Origin: Clostridia bacterium
GTDB taxonomy: Bacteria > Bacillota > Clostridia > Oscillospirales > CAG-272
Assembly (NCBI GenBank): GCA_017456005.1
Contig: JAFTLJ010000032.1
Span: 1 to 40,406 of the forward strand
Direction: 5' to 3'
DNA: 40,406 bases
The notes under the pieces are model-generated. The model saw only the letters and a list, made by a program, of their open reading frames with translations, did not search any database and was not told where the DNA came from. Of the stretch, positions 32,812-40,406 are shown one piece after another. The position numbers and the translations under genes are program-made. Each line of letters begins with the position of its first letter. Position 1 is the stretch's first letter.

Positions 32812-35472
32812 ATGATATCAAATACAAAATATCGTGTAAACACTCTTGCAAAAGACCTTGGTATGAGAACGAAGGATCTGCTTGACTTTACACAGAAATG
32901 CGGTATGCAGGATAAGACCTCATCTGCTATTATAACACCCGAAGAGCTTGCTGTAATTCTCGACCGTCTTACGCTCGAAAACCAGACGACGAATATGGCG
33001 GCTTACGTAGAAGGCAAAACGGTTATGCCCGAAAAAGCACCAAAAGCACCCGCAGAGAAGAAAACGAATGAAGGTGCTCCCAAAAATGCAAACGCACCCA
33101 AGGGTGAAAAAGCCCCCCAGAAGAAGGATGCATCCAAAAAGGACGCTAAACCTCAGGGCGAAAAGAAGGCACCCAAGGCAGAAGCAAAGCCTGCTGAGGT
33201 AAAAGAAGCGCCCAAGGCAGAAGCAAAGCCTGTTGAGGTAAAAGAAGCACCCAAGGCAGAAGCAAAGCCTGCTGAGGTAAAAGAAGCGCCCAAGGCAGAA
33301 GCAAAGCCTGCTGAAGTAAAAGAAGCACCCAAGTCAAAAGAAGAACAGAAAAAAGATAAGTTTGCAAAACCGAACTTTGGCGGCGCAAAACAGCAGAATG
33401 CACCCAAAGCAGAAGCAAAGGAAGCGCCCAAGGCGGAGGCAAGACGTCCCCAGACTACCGTGCAGATAAAGGCTTCTCTCCCCGGCGAAAGCGCTCCCGT
33501 TCGTTCTACACGTATCGTAGACACGAGAACGACGAACGTAAACCTTGCGAAATACGACGAACGCCTTGAAAACTTCGTTCCCGAAAGCGCGCGCAGAAAC
33601 AATATGGCTCCCGACCGCCAGAAAATGAAAAAGCAGCAGCAAAACAACCCTTACGCTAAACGCGAAAAGGGTAAAGCACCCATGATGAACGCGAAAAAGG
33701 ACGATAAGGCTAAAAAAGCACAGCCTATCCAGATAGCCGTTCCCGATGAGATCACAGTAGCAGAGCTTGCAAAGCTTATGAAGGTTACTGCGGCAGAGAT
33801 AGTTAAAAAGCTCATGATGATGGGTGTTATGGCTACCGTAAACCAGGTCATCGACTACGACACGGCTTACCTTGTTGCCGAAGATATGGGCGCTGTAGTT
33901 ACAAAAGAAGTTGTTGTTACTATAGAAGATAAGCTCTTCGACGAAGTAGAGGATAAAGAAGAAGATCTCGAAACAAGAAGCCCCGTTGTCTGCGTAATGG
34001 GTCACGTTGACCACGGTAAAACGTCGCTTCTCGACGCTATCCGCCATACGCACGTTACAAGCGGCGAAGCGGGCGGTATCACGCAGCACATCGGTGCTTA
34101 CAGAGTTAACCTCGACGGTCAGGACATCACGTTCCTCGATACTCCCGGCCACGAAGCGTTCACGGCTATGCGTGCGCGCGGCGCAAAGGCTACTGACATC
34201 GCGATAATAGTTGTTGCGGCAGACGACGGTATCATGCCCCAGACAATAGAAGCTATCAACCACGCAAAGGCTGCAGGCGTTGATATTATCGTTGCTATCA
34301 ACAAGATAGATAAACCCACGGCAAACCCCGAAGCGGTTATGACAGAGCTTACCAAATACGACCTTGTTCCCGAGGAATGGGGCGGCGACGTTATCTGCGT
34401 GCCCGTTTCCGCGCACACGAAAAAAGGTCTGCCCGACCTCCTCGAAAGCGTGCTCATGGTTGCCGAGCTCAAAGAGCTTAAGGCTAACCCCAACAGACGC
34501 GCAAAAGGTATCGTTATAGAAGCAAGACTCGACCGCGGCCGCGGCCCTGTCGCTTCCATTCTCGTTCAGAACGGTACACTCCGCGAAGGCGATACTATCA
34601 TATGCGGCACAGCGGTTGGCCGTGTTCGTGCAATGACAAACGAAAGAGGTATGAACCTCAAGGTTGCAGGCCCCTCTGTTCCCGTAGAGATCACCGGTCT
34701 TGACAGCGTTCCTTCCTCCGGTGATGAATTCAACGTTGTTGCCGATGAGAGAATGGCTCGCCAGCTTGCAGACCAGAGAAAAGAAAAAGAAAAAGAAGAT
34801 ACGTTCAAAGCAAATGCGAAGGTTAACCTCGACGAGCTCTTTGCACAGATCAAAGAGGGCGTTAAAGACCTCAATATCGTTGTTAAAGCAGACGTTAAGG
34901 GTTCTGCGGAAGCGGTTAAATCCTCGCTTGAAAAGCTTACCAACGAAGAAGTTAAGGTTAACGTTATCCACGTGGGCGTAGGCGGTATCACAGAAAACGA
35001 CGTAATGCTCGCTTCCGCATCCAACGCGCTTATCGTAGGCTTTAACGTTCGCCCTGACAAAGCGGCTATGGATTCTGCCACGGAACAGGGCGTAGATATA
35101 CGCACATACCGCGTAATTTACGAATGCATCGAAGAGATCGAGCTCGCTATAAAAGGTATGCTTAAACCCGTATACCGCGAAAGCGTTCTCGGCCATGCAG
35201 AGGTTCGCCAGACTATCCACGTTCCCAATGTGGGCACTATCGCGGGCTCTTATATTACAGACGGTAAGGTTACACGTGCTTCCCAGATACGTGTAGTACG
35301 CGACGGCGTTGTTATTTTCGAAGACAAGATCTCCTCTTTGCGCCGCTTCAAAGACGACGTAAAAGAAGTTGCATCCGGCTATGAATGCGGTATCGGCCTT
35401 GAAAAATTCAACGATATCAAGGAAAACGATATTCTCGAAGCATATATAATGGAAGAGATCGAAAGAACTTAA
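32812..35472 (+). CDS. infB: Translation initiation factor IF-2
   Basis: GTPase that places initiator tRNA on the ribosome. It is about 886 residues from the ATG at 32812 ([17 protein letters not shown]), which matches the usual IF-2 N-terminus and has AAAGGA well spaced upstream. An ATG at 32800 adds four residues. A Lys/Ala/Pro-rich linker (about 60-215) contains four perfect-length 13-residue repeats. Then come IF2_N ([20 protein letters not shown]) and the GTPase with [24 protein letters not shown] and NKIDK. The C-terminal beta-barrel and tRNA-binding domains follow. Confidence 0.97.
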   Translation: MISNTKYRVNTLAKDLGMRTKDLLDFTQKCGMQDKTSSAIITPEELAVILDRLTLENQTTNMAAYVEGKTVMPEKAPKAPAEKKTNEGAPKNANAPKGEKAPQKKDASKKDAKPQGEKKAPKAEAKPAEVKEAPKAEAKPVEVKEAPKAEAKPAEVKEAPKAEAKPAEVKEAPKSKEEQKKDKFAKPNFGGAKQQNAPKAEAKEAPKAEARRPQTTVQIKASLPGESAPVRSTRIVDTRTTNVNLAKYDERLENFVPESARRNNMAPDRQKMKKQQQNNPYAKREKGKAPMMNAKKDDKAKKAQPIQIAVPDEITVAELAKLMKVTAAEIVKKLMMMGVMATVNQVIDYDTAYLVAEDMGAVVTKEVVVTIEDKLFDEVEDKEEDLETRSPVVCVMGHVDHGKTSLLDAIRHTHVTSGEAGGITQHIGAYRVNLDGQDITFLDTPGHEAFTAMRARGAKATDIAIIVVAADDGIMPQTIEAINHAKAAGVDIIVAINKIDKPTANPEAVMTELTKYDLVPEEWGGDVICVPVSAHTKKGLPDLLESVLMVAELKELKANPNRRAKGIVIEARLDRGRGPVASILVQNGTLREGDTIICGTAVGRVRAMTNERGMNLKVAGPSVPVEITGLDSVPSSGDEFNVVADERMARQLADQRKEKEKEDTFKANAKVNLDELFAQIKEGVKDLNIVVKADVKGSAEAVKSSLEKLTNEEVKVNVIHVGVGGITENDVMLASASNALIVGFNVRPDKAAMDSATEQGVDIRTYRVIYECIEEIELAIKGMLKPVYRESVLGHAEVRQTIHVPNVGTIAGSYITDGKVTRASQIRVVRDGVVIFEDKISSLRRFKDDVKEVASGYECGIGLEKFNDIKENDILEAYIMEEIERT
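33172..33327 (+). repeat. Four tandem 39-bp repeats inside infB
   Basis: Units begin at 33172, 33211, 33250 and 33289. Each encodes [13 protein letters not shown] (V for A once) and they differ by one to three bases. Partial copies follow near 33411. They are in the flexible IF-2 linker and are a probable site of length variation between strains. Confidence 0.9.
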
Positions 35473-35491
35473 TTTATTGTGAGGTATTAAG

Positions 35492-37471
35492 ATGAGATTC
35501 AGACAGGTACATCTCGATTTTCATACGTGTGAGGATATAGAAAACGTAGGCGGCGAATTTTCCCGCGAACAGTTCCAGGCTTGCCTTAAAATGGGACACG
35601 TGGATTCTATAACACTTTTCTCTAAATGCCACCACGGTTGGGCATACCACCCCTCCAAAGCAAACAAGATGCATCCCGGCCTTCATTTCGACCTTTTGCG
35701 CGAGCAGATCTCTGCCGCGCATGAGCTCGGCATCAAAACCCCCGTTTACCTTTCCGCAGGCTTCGACGAAAGAGTAGCACGCGAAAAACCCGAATGGCTT
35801 CTCCGCAATAAGGACCAGACTATCGCCTGGACGGCAGATTTCACAACCCCCGGCTACCACAGATTTTGCTACAACACAGGCTATCTCGATTTTCTTCTCG
35901 ATCAGGTAGCAGAGGTTTGCCAAAACTATGATGCGGACGAAATATTCCTCGATATGGTTCATATCATTCCTTGCTATTGCCACAAATGTATGAACGATAT
36001 GAGAGCGCAGGGGCTCGACCCGTTCAACGAAGAAAACGCATACCGTTTCGCATACGATACGTACATGCGATATACAAAGCGCGTGCGCGAAACGGTAGAT
36101 AAATACCGCCCCGGGCTCCCTGTGTTCCACAACGCAGGCCACCTGCCCGTAGGCAACCGCGAATACGCTTACGCAAACACACACCTTGAGCTTGAAAGCC
36201 TTCCCACGGGCGGCTGGGGCTACGACCATTTCCCGCTTTCCGCGGCTTACGCAAGAACGCTCGATATGGAATATCTCGGCATGACGGGTAAGTTCCATGC
36301 TTCTTGGGGCGAATTCGGCGGCTTTAAGCACCCGAACGCGCTCCGCTACGAGGTTTCTCTTTCCATCGCCAACGGCGCGAAGGTTTCCATAGGCGACCAG
36401 CTCCACCCGAACGGCAGAATGGACCCCGCAACATACAAGCTCATAGGCTCTGCTTTTGCAGAGGTGGAAGAAAAAGAGCCTTGGCTTGATAACGTGGAAA
36501 GCGTTGCCGACATTGCGATCCTTGCGCAGGAGGCTGTTTTCCGCCATATGTACCCCGACGTTTGCCCCCCCGGAAAGAAATCCTGGCGCGGCACGATAGG
36601 CGCTTCCAGAATTTTGCTTGAAGGCAAATATCTCTTCGACGTTGTAGACTGCGACGGCGACTTTGATAAATATAAGCTCATTATCCTTACGGATACGGCG
36701 AAGATCGATGACGAAATAGCAGATAAGCTCCGCAATTTCGTAGACGGCGGCGGCAAAGTGCTTGCTTCCGGTGAATCTACGCTCTATGCAGACGGCAGGG
36801 GCTTTGCGCTCGACCTCGGCGCGAAATATAACGGCCAGACAAAGTTTGTGCCTGCGTATATCCACCCGAAATTCGAAATGGAAGGTCTTTGGGAATCTGC
36901 ATACGCTATCTACGAGCCTTCCTCCGATATAACGGCTACGGGCGAGGTTCTTGCTTACCGCGAAAACCCCTACTTCAACCGTACGGCGTTCCATTTCTGC
37001 AGCCATGCGCAGACACCGAACGACCCCGAAAAGCTTTACCCCGCTATTACGATGGGCAAGGACGGCGCATATATCGCGTTCAATATGTTCTCTGAGTACG
37101 CAAACAACGGCGCACTAATCGCAAAGGAAACTGTTAAGCACGTTATAGACGTTCTTCTCGGCGAAGATAAAACTCTTACCACAAATCTCCCTGCACAGGG
37201 TGTTGTAACTCTTATGGACCAGGCAAACGACCACAGATACGTAAACCACCTCCTCTACGCTTCCCCCGTAAAACGCGGCAAGAACGTTGAGGTTATAGAG
37301 GATCTTATTCCGATACACGATACAGAGGTTTCCGTTTCTATGTACTCTAAGCCGAAACGCGTTTACCTCGCACCCCAGATGCAGGAAATACCTTTCGATT
37401 ACACAGACGGCATACTCACATACACAGTAGATAAATTCAGCTGCCACCAGATGGTTGTTATTGATTATTGA
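35492..37471 (+). CDS. GHL6-type putative glycoside hydrolase with beta-galactosidase-trimerisation-like domain
   Basis: A 659-residue protein. The N-terminal TIM-barrel-like part (about 1-330) has RFRQVHLDFHT, SITLFSKCHHGWAYHP, TPVYLSAGFDE and EIFLDMVHIIPCYC, as in the hypothetical glycosyl hydrolase 6 (GHL6) family. The likely acid residues are among the Asp/Glu in these strands. A second part (about 340-560) resembles the beta-galactosidase trimerisation/GATase-like domain (YKLIILTDTAKIDDEIADKLRNFVDGGGKVLASGE). No signal peptide, so cytosolic. Substrate unknown; galactosides or fucosides are possible. It starts 19 nt after infB with TGAGGT upstream, in the position where rbfA is often found. 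Confidence 0.7.
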   Translation: MRFRQVHLDFHTCEDIENVGGEFSREQFQACLKMGHVDSITLFSKCHHGWAYHPSKANKMHPGLHFDLLREQISAAHELGIKTPVYLSAGFDERVAREKPEWLLRNKDQTIAWTADFTTPGYHRFCYNTGYLDFLLDQVAEVCQNYDADEIFLDMVHIIPCYCHKCMNDMRAQGLDPFNEENAYRFAYDTYMRYTKRVRETVDKYRPGLPVFHNAGHLPVGNREYAYANTHLELESLPTGGWGYDHFPLSAAYARTLDMEYLGMTGKFHASWGEFGGFKHPNALRYEVSLSIANGAKVSIGDQLHPNGRMDPATYKLIGSAFAEVEEKEPWLDNVESVADIAILAQEAVFRHMYPDVCPPGKKSWRGTIGASRILLEGKYLFDVVDCDGDFDKYKLIILTDTAKIDDEIADKLRNFVDGGGKVLASGESTLYADGRGFALDLGAKYNGQTKFVPAYIHPKFEMEGLWESAYAIYEPSSDITATGEVLAYRENPYFNRTAFHFCSHAQTPNDPEKLYPAITMGKDGAYIAFNMFSEYANNGALIAKETVKHVIDVLLGEDKTLTTNLPAQGVVTLMDQANDHRYVNHLLYASPVKRGKNVEVIEDLIPIHDTEVSVSMYSKPKRVYLAPQMQEIPFDYTDGILTYTVDKFSCHQMVVIDY

Positions 37472-37483
37472 TATAGGTGAATT

Positions 37484-38635
37484 ATGGATTTTACACCCGT
37501 TAAGAGTGTAATGGACGATATCACAGCCCAGAATATACCAGGCTGTGATATTGCCATTATGAAAGACAATAAGCTTGTTTTCCGCTACAGTGCCGGATAT
37601 AGCGACTTAGAAAACAAAACCCCTATAAAGGGCGATGAGCTCTACTACCTCTTTTCCGCCACAAAGCCCATAACGGGCGCGGCGGCGGTACTTCTCGCAG
37701 AGGAAGGGAAGATACGCTTCGACGATGAAGTAGGCAAATACATTCCCTCCTTCAACAATATAATGGTGAATGTGGATAACGGCGACGGTACGTATACACG
37801 CGTGCCTGCAAAGCGCCCCGTGCGCATAATAGACCTGCTCTCGATGACAGCGGGACTTGACTATAACCTTGCCTCGCCCGAGCTACACGCACTTATGAAA
37901 AAAACAGACGGCAGATGCCCCACGGTGGATGTGGCGAATATGCTCGGCGAACGCGGGCTTTTCTTCCACCCCGGCGAAAAATTCAGCTATAGCCTTTGCC
38001 TCGACGTTATGGGCGCGGTTATAGAGGTTGCCTCCGGCGAAAAGTTCGGCGAATACCTGAAAAAACGCTTTTTTGAGCCACTCGGTATGTCGCATACCAC
38101 TTTTGACATTACTCCCGAGCTTAAAAAGCAGATAGCAACGCTTTATATTTTCGATAATGAGCAGAAAAAGCCGATCATAAAGAAAAACGGCAACGTTTTC
38201 ATTTTCGGCAGCGAATATGAAAGCGGCGGCGCAGGCCTTGTTTCCACAGTAGACGACTATATAAAGTTTACAAATATGCTCACAAACCTCGGCGTTTCGG
38301 CAGACGGCACTCGTATTATGAGCGAAGAAAGCGTAAACTTTATGCGCAAAAACCAACTTACTGAAGAGCAGATGAATATGTTTTGGTCCGGTTGGAAATA
38401 TTTGCGCGGCTTTGGCTACGGTTGCGGTGTGCGCACGGCACTCGTGCCCGAGCTTGTATACGGTCATTTTGCCCCCGGCGAATTCGGCTGGTGTGGTGCT
38501 GCGGGCGCTATGGTAATAGCAGACCCGGCAGAGGGCATTTCCGTTTACTATGCACAGCATATGCAGAACAGCTTTGAATGGGTAGTTCACCCCAAGCTGC
38601 GCAAGGCGGTTTACGATTCCTTTGGGCTTGTTTAA
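37484..38635 (+). CDS. Serine hydrolase, beta-lactamase class C-like
   Basis: A 383-residue protein of the beta-lactamase/D-aminopeptidase/esterase (PF00144-type) family. The nucleophile motif SATK (S58, K61) sits in YYLFSATKPITGAAAVLL. The second motif is Y169-S-L instead of the usual YxN. A C-terminal GWCGAAGA takes the place of the HxG/KTG motif. LSMTAGLDYNL is the family landmark. No signal peptide is evident, so a cytosolic esterase or amidase is likelier than antibiotic resistance. It follows the GHL6 gene by 12 nt, with AGGTGA upstream, and may act on the same glycoconjugate. Confidence 0.8.
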   Translation: MDFTPVKSVMDDITAQNIPGCDIAIMKDNKLVFRYSAGYSDLENKTPIKGDELYYLFSATKPITGAAAVLLAEEGKIRFDDEVGKYIPSFNNIMVNVDNGDGTYTRVPAKRPVRIIDLLSMTAGLDYNLASPELHALMKKTDGRCPTVDVANMLGERGLFFHPGEKFSYSLCLDVMGAVIEVASGEKFGEYLKKRFFEPLGMSHTTFDITPELKKQIATLYIFDNEQKKPIIKKNGNVFIFGSEYESGGAGLVSTVDDYIKFTNMLTNLGVSADGTRIMSEESVNFMRKNQLTEEQMNMFWSGWKYLRGFGYGCGVRTALVPELVYGHFAPGEFGWCGAAGAMVIADPAEGISVYYAQHMQNSFEWVVHPKLRKAVYDSFGLV

Positions 38636-38644
38636 GGAGCGCTT

Positions 38645-39424
38645 ATGCAGGAGAAAATAGAAAAGGGGAAGTACATAATTTTTCTTGATATAGACGGCAC
38701 TGTTTTCGATGGCGAAAAAGTGCCCGAAAGAAATATTATGGCGCTTCGCCGCGCGAGAGCAGAGGGGCACAAGGTGTTCCTAAACACAGGCAGAGCGTAC
38801 TGTATAGTTACCAAAGAAATTCTCGACGCGGTAGAGCCCGATGGCGTTGTTTGCTCTATGGGTACTGCTATTTTTGTGGGTGACGAGTGCATATATTCCG
38901 CTGTTATGAACGAAGATGACGTGAATTATCTTGTGAAATTCGGCGATGAACGCGACATTTTCGTTATTATAGAAAGTGTAGAGCAGCTCGTAAGCCTTAA
39001 AGGCCCTGGATATTTAAATCAGAACAACTTTATATACAGGGCAGAAGAGTTACGTGAAAAATACCCCGATATGAGGGTTTCGAAAGTATCGTTTATGCGT
39101 CTTCTCACGGAAGAAGAGCAAAATTTGCTTAAAAAGCGTTTCCACTCGGTATACGTTCACGAAAAGTATGCGGAAATCCCCCCCGAGGCCCACAATAAAG
39201 CGACGGCTATTGCGCGCGTTTGCGAATATTACGGCACGAATGTGGCGCATAGCATCGCTATGGGCGATAGCGGCAACGATGACGAAATGGTGAAATTTGC
39301 CGGTATTGGCGTAGCTATGGGTAATGCTACGGAAAATATAAAAGCGGTTGCGGATTTTATTACGCTTAACTGCGAAGACGGTGGCGTGGGCTATGCTTTG
39401 GAAAAACTTGTTTTTGGTGAATAA
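38645..39424 (+). CDS. HAD-superfamily phosphatase, Cof-type
   Basis: A 259-residue Cof/YbiV-like hydrolase. The nucleophile and general acid are D15 and D17 in FLDIDGTVFDG. Thr in FLNTGRAY is motif II, and MGDSGNDDEMVKFAGIGVAMGNA is motif III/IV. It dephosphorylates sugar phosphates or similar metabolites; the substrate is not fixed by sequence. AAGGAG lies six bases before the ATG, nine bases after the serine hydrolase. Last gene before a strong terminator. Confidence 0.92.
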   Translation: MQEKIEKGKYIIFLDIDGTVFDGEKVPERNIMALRRARAEGHKVFLNTGRAYCIVTKEILDAVEPDGVVCSMGTAIFVGDECIYSAVMNEDDVNYLVKFGDERDIFVIIESVEQLVSLKGPGYLNQNNFIYRAEELREKYPDMRVSKVSFMRLLTEEEQNLLKKRFHSVYVHEKYAEIPPEAHNKATAIARVCEYYGTNVAHSIAMGDSGNDDEMVKFAGIGVAMGNATENIKAVADFITLNCEDGGVGYALEKLVFGE

Positions 39425-39435
39425 TTTTAGATAAC

Positions 39436-39466
39436 AAAAAGGTATTGCTTTCGCAATACCTTTTTT
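39436..39466. terminator. Terminator ending the rimP-HAD transcription unit
   Basis: AAAAAGGTATTGC (39436-39448) pairs perfectly with GCAATACCTTTTT (39453-39465) around a TTTC loop, with T tracts on both strands. Confidence 0.9.
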
Positions 39467-39539
39467 ACATAAAAAAATCGTAGCTTTTGAAACATTCGTA
39501 AAAACCTGTTATCTCTTGGAGTTTTGGCAACGCCGTTTG

Positions 39540-39606
39540 ATATCGTGAATATCGTGAGTATCGTTGCATAAAGTGTTGCACCAAATTTGCACCAAGATCA
39601 CACCAA
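39540..39606. repeat. Short direct repeats in the intergenic region before the nucleotidyltransferase
   Basis: ATATCGTGA is repeated in tandem at 39540-39548 and 39549-39557, with a degenerate third copy to 39566. A second set follows, CACCAA every 11 nt (GCACCAA at 39578 and 39589, ACACCAA at 39600). The segment 39467-39643 holds no gene. These could be protein-binding sites or remnants of a mobile element end. Confidence 0.4.
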
Positions 39607-39643
39607 CATTCAACGCTGTTCTGCTCGACAAATTGGAATTTGT

Positions 39644-40303
39644 TTAATTCGTTTCGTTAATCCATTTCTTTGACCAAGCAAATAATGCTTCGGACATCAA
39701 ATTGAAATCTGCCGTTTCGCCATTTTTCAAATTCATAAATGTTTCAACGATAACCTGTTCATCGGAAGATACAACTTGGGGCAATTTTTTTTGGTGGCTG
39801 ATATAGTTTCCCGTTTGTTTGAAAGCTATTGCCTGCACAACGAAAGAAGCTGATTTGTATAAATCTCGCAAAATATCCTCACTTTTTTCATGTAGCATAT
39901 TGTGAACACAGCCGTGATATATGTTGCAAGCACCAATTTTAATTGCTCTTTCAACAGCTACCTTGTCAAGCAACGGCAATAATTCATCAAGGCTTCCTTT
40001 TATCGGGGTTGTATCATAATAAAACTGAAAAAGGTCGGAAGGCTCCCAATTCAAAAGCTCATCCTTGCCCGAAACAAATCCGCAAATCAGTTCTCTGTTG
40101 GGAAGGGTATCTAACATTGCATTGTATTTTTGAATATCCGTGACGGACAGTTGATCGAGTATTACGACAATGTCTATATCACTTGTTTCTGTCGCTTCAC
40201 CGCGACCGTAGCTGCCTTGCAAACCAACGAACCATACACAGTTTGGAAAAGTTTTGTTTAGTGACTGCAAGAAGTTTTGCATCCAGACAGTAATATCTAT
40301 CAT
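39644..40303 (-). CDS. Nucleotidyltransferase-fold protein (MNT/aminoglycoside-adenylyltransferase type)
   Basis: A 219-residue protein with an N-terminal Pol-beta-like nucleotidyltransferase domain: GLQGSYGRGEATETSDIDIV supplies the G30-S31 loop and metal ligands D42 and D44. The C-terminal half is helical (about 115-215), with SASFVVQAIAFKQTGNYI, and may be a substrate-binding or HEPN-like bundle. Proteins of this shape include antibiotic nucleotidyltransferases and stand-alone MNT proteins; the substrate is unknown. It is monocistronic, AT-richer than the operons beside it, and has its own promoter. GAGGCG precedes the ATG. It may have been acquired by transfer. Confidence 0.75.
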   Translation of the reverse strand: MIDITVWMQNFLQSLNKTFPNCVWFVGLQGSYGRGEATETSDIDIVVILDQLSVTDIQKYNAMLDTLPNRELICGFVSGKDELLNWEPSDLFQFYYDTTPIKGSLDELLPLLDKVAVERAIKIGACNIYHGCVHNMLHEKSEDILRDLYKSASFVVQAIAFKQTGNYISHQKKLPQVVSSDEQVIVETFMNLKNGETADFNLMSEALFAWSKKWINETN

Positions 40304-40343
40304 TTTAATCGCCTCATAAAATTCAAGTTTATCGATTAGTTAG

Positions 40344-40372
40344 ATTATACCATAAAAACGGCAAAAAGTAAA
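40344..40372 (-). promoter_or_regulatory. Sigma-A promoter for the nucleotidyltransferase
   Basis: On the minus strand TTTACT (40367-40372), 17-nt spacer, TATAAT (40344-40349) with TGG extended -10, about 40 nt before the ATG. Confidence 0.65.
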
Positions 40373-40406
40373 TAGGACGGCAGAGTTTTTACAAATTGAA
40401 CCGCCC

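Noticed and set aside
33172..33327. CRISPR array
   Set aside because: The 39-bp units are directly adjacent without spacers and lie in frame inside infB.
33334..35220. A 628-codon minus-strand frame opposite infB
   Set aside because: Antisense to conserved IF-2 domains; composition is Cys/Phe-rich as expected of a reverse-complement artefact.
35474..37006. A 510-codon minus-strand frame opposite the GHL6 gene
   Set aside because: Same reason: no site for initiation, no domain, and the plus-strand protein is clearly conserved.
37484..38635. Antibiotic-resistance beta-lactamase
   Set aside because: No signal peptide, altered second motif (YSL), and operon context with sugar enzymes; better described as a general serine hydrolase.
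1..40406. tRNA or rRNA genes
   Set aside because: No cloverleaf with TTCGAATC-type T-arm or rRNA-like stretch was seen in the intergenic regions on reading.

Overview
The window looks like a contig from a spore-forming member of the Clostridia (Bacillota). It carries the sporulation master regulator gene spo0A and the forespore sigma factor gene sigG. It also has Gram-positive style housekeeping operons (cdaA-cdaR, relA-dtd-hemZ, rimP-nusA-rnpM-ylxQ-infB), purine-rich ribosome binding sites and sigma-A promoters. Intergenic DNA is AT-rich. TGA works as an ordinary stop in many genes, so the standard bacterial code applies. A closer taxonomic placement cannot be justified from the sequence alone.

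Layout. (1) 1-114 is the 3' end of what looks like a large serine recombinase, followed by a perfect inverted repeat; this is probably the edge of a mobile element. (2) 318-4108 is an ECF sigma factor overlapping a 1081-residue membrane protein. That protein has an anti-sigma-like N-terminus and a very long extracytoplasmic array of YD/MORN-like repeats. (3) 4145-7355, minus strand, holds sigG (with a sigma-F-type promoter in front), spo0A, and the overlapping MEP-pathway genes ispD-ispF. (4) 7572-19110 is a tightly packed plus-strand run: cdaA, cdaR, an FAD-dependent dehydrogenase, recJ, relA, dtd, hemZ, a uridine-kinase-like gene and an MTA/SAH deaminase-like gene, closed by a terminator. 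(5) 19163-21578 holds a SpoVB/MurJ-like flippase and a methyltransferase. (6) 21718-24451 is a hexuronate operon, uxuA-eda-kdgK, in which kdgK is interrupted by one in-frame TGA. (7) 24452-25005 is an intergenic region full of hairpins. (8) 25027-29238 is a five-gene locus of small membrane-anchored and secreted proteins sharing unrecognised repeated domains. (9) 29334-30413 encodes a membrane PH-like/HD hydrolase fusion whose promoter overlaps the preceding terminator. (10) 30629-39424 is the rimP-nusA-rnpM-ylxQ-infB translation/transcription operon, continuing into a GHL6-type glycoside hydrolase, a serine hydrolase and a HAD phosphatase. (11) 39644-40303, minus strand, is a lone nucleotidyltransferase.

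How the genes work together. UxuA, Eda and KdgK form the lower hexuronate pathway from D-mannonate to pyruvate and glyceraldehyde 3-phosphate. The kinase step is in doubt because of the TGA. CdaA/CdaR make and modulate c-di-AMP, and RelA makes and degrades (p)ppGpp, so two second-messenger systems sit in one transcription unit. Spo0A would start sporulation; sigma-F would then switch on sigG through the promoter at 4951-4980.

The best candidate for an undescribed system is 25027-29238. Two anchored proteins with related C-terminal domains bracket three secreted proteins. The secreted proteins together carry four copies of a module with a YSVxITWGxMEF signature, and about four copies of a second, possibly beta-grasp-like, module. 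No catalytic motif, LPxTG signal or sortase is visible. The giant YD-repeat anti-sigma protein is the second candidate.
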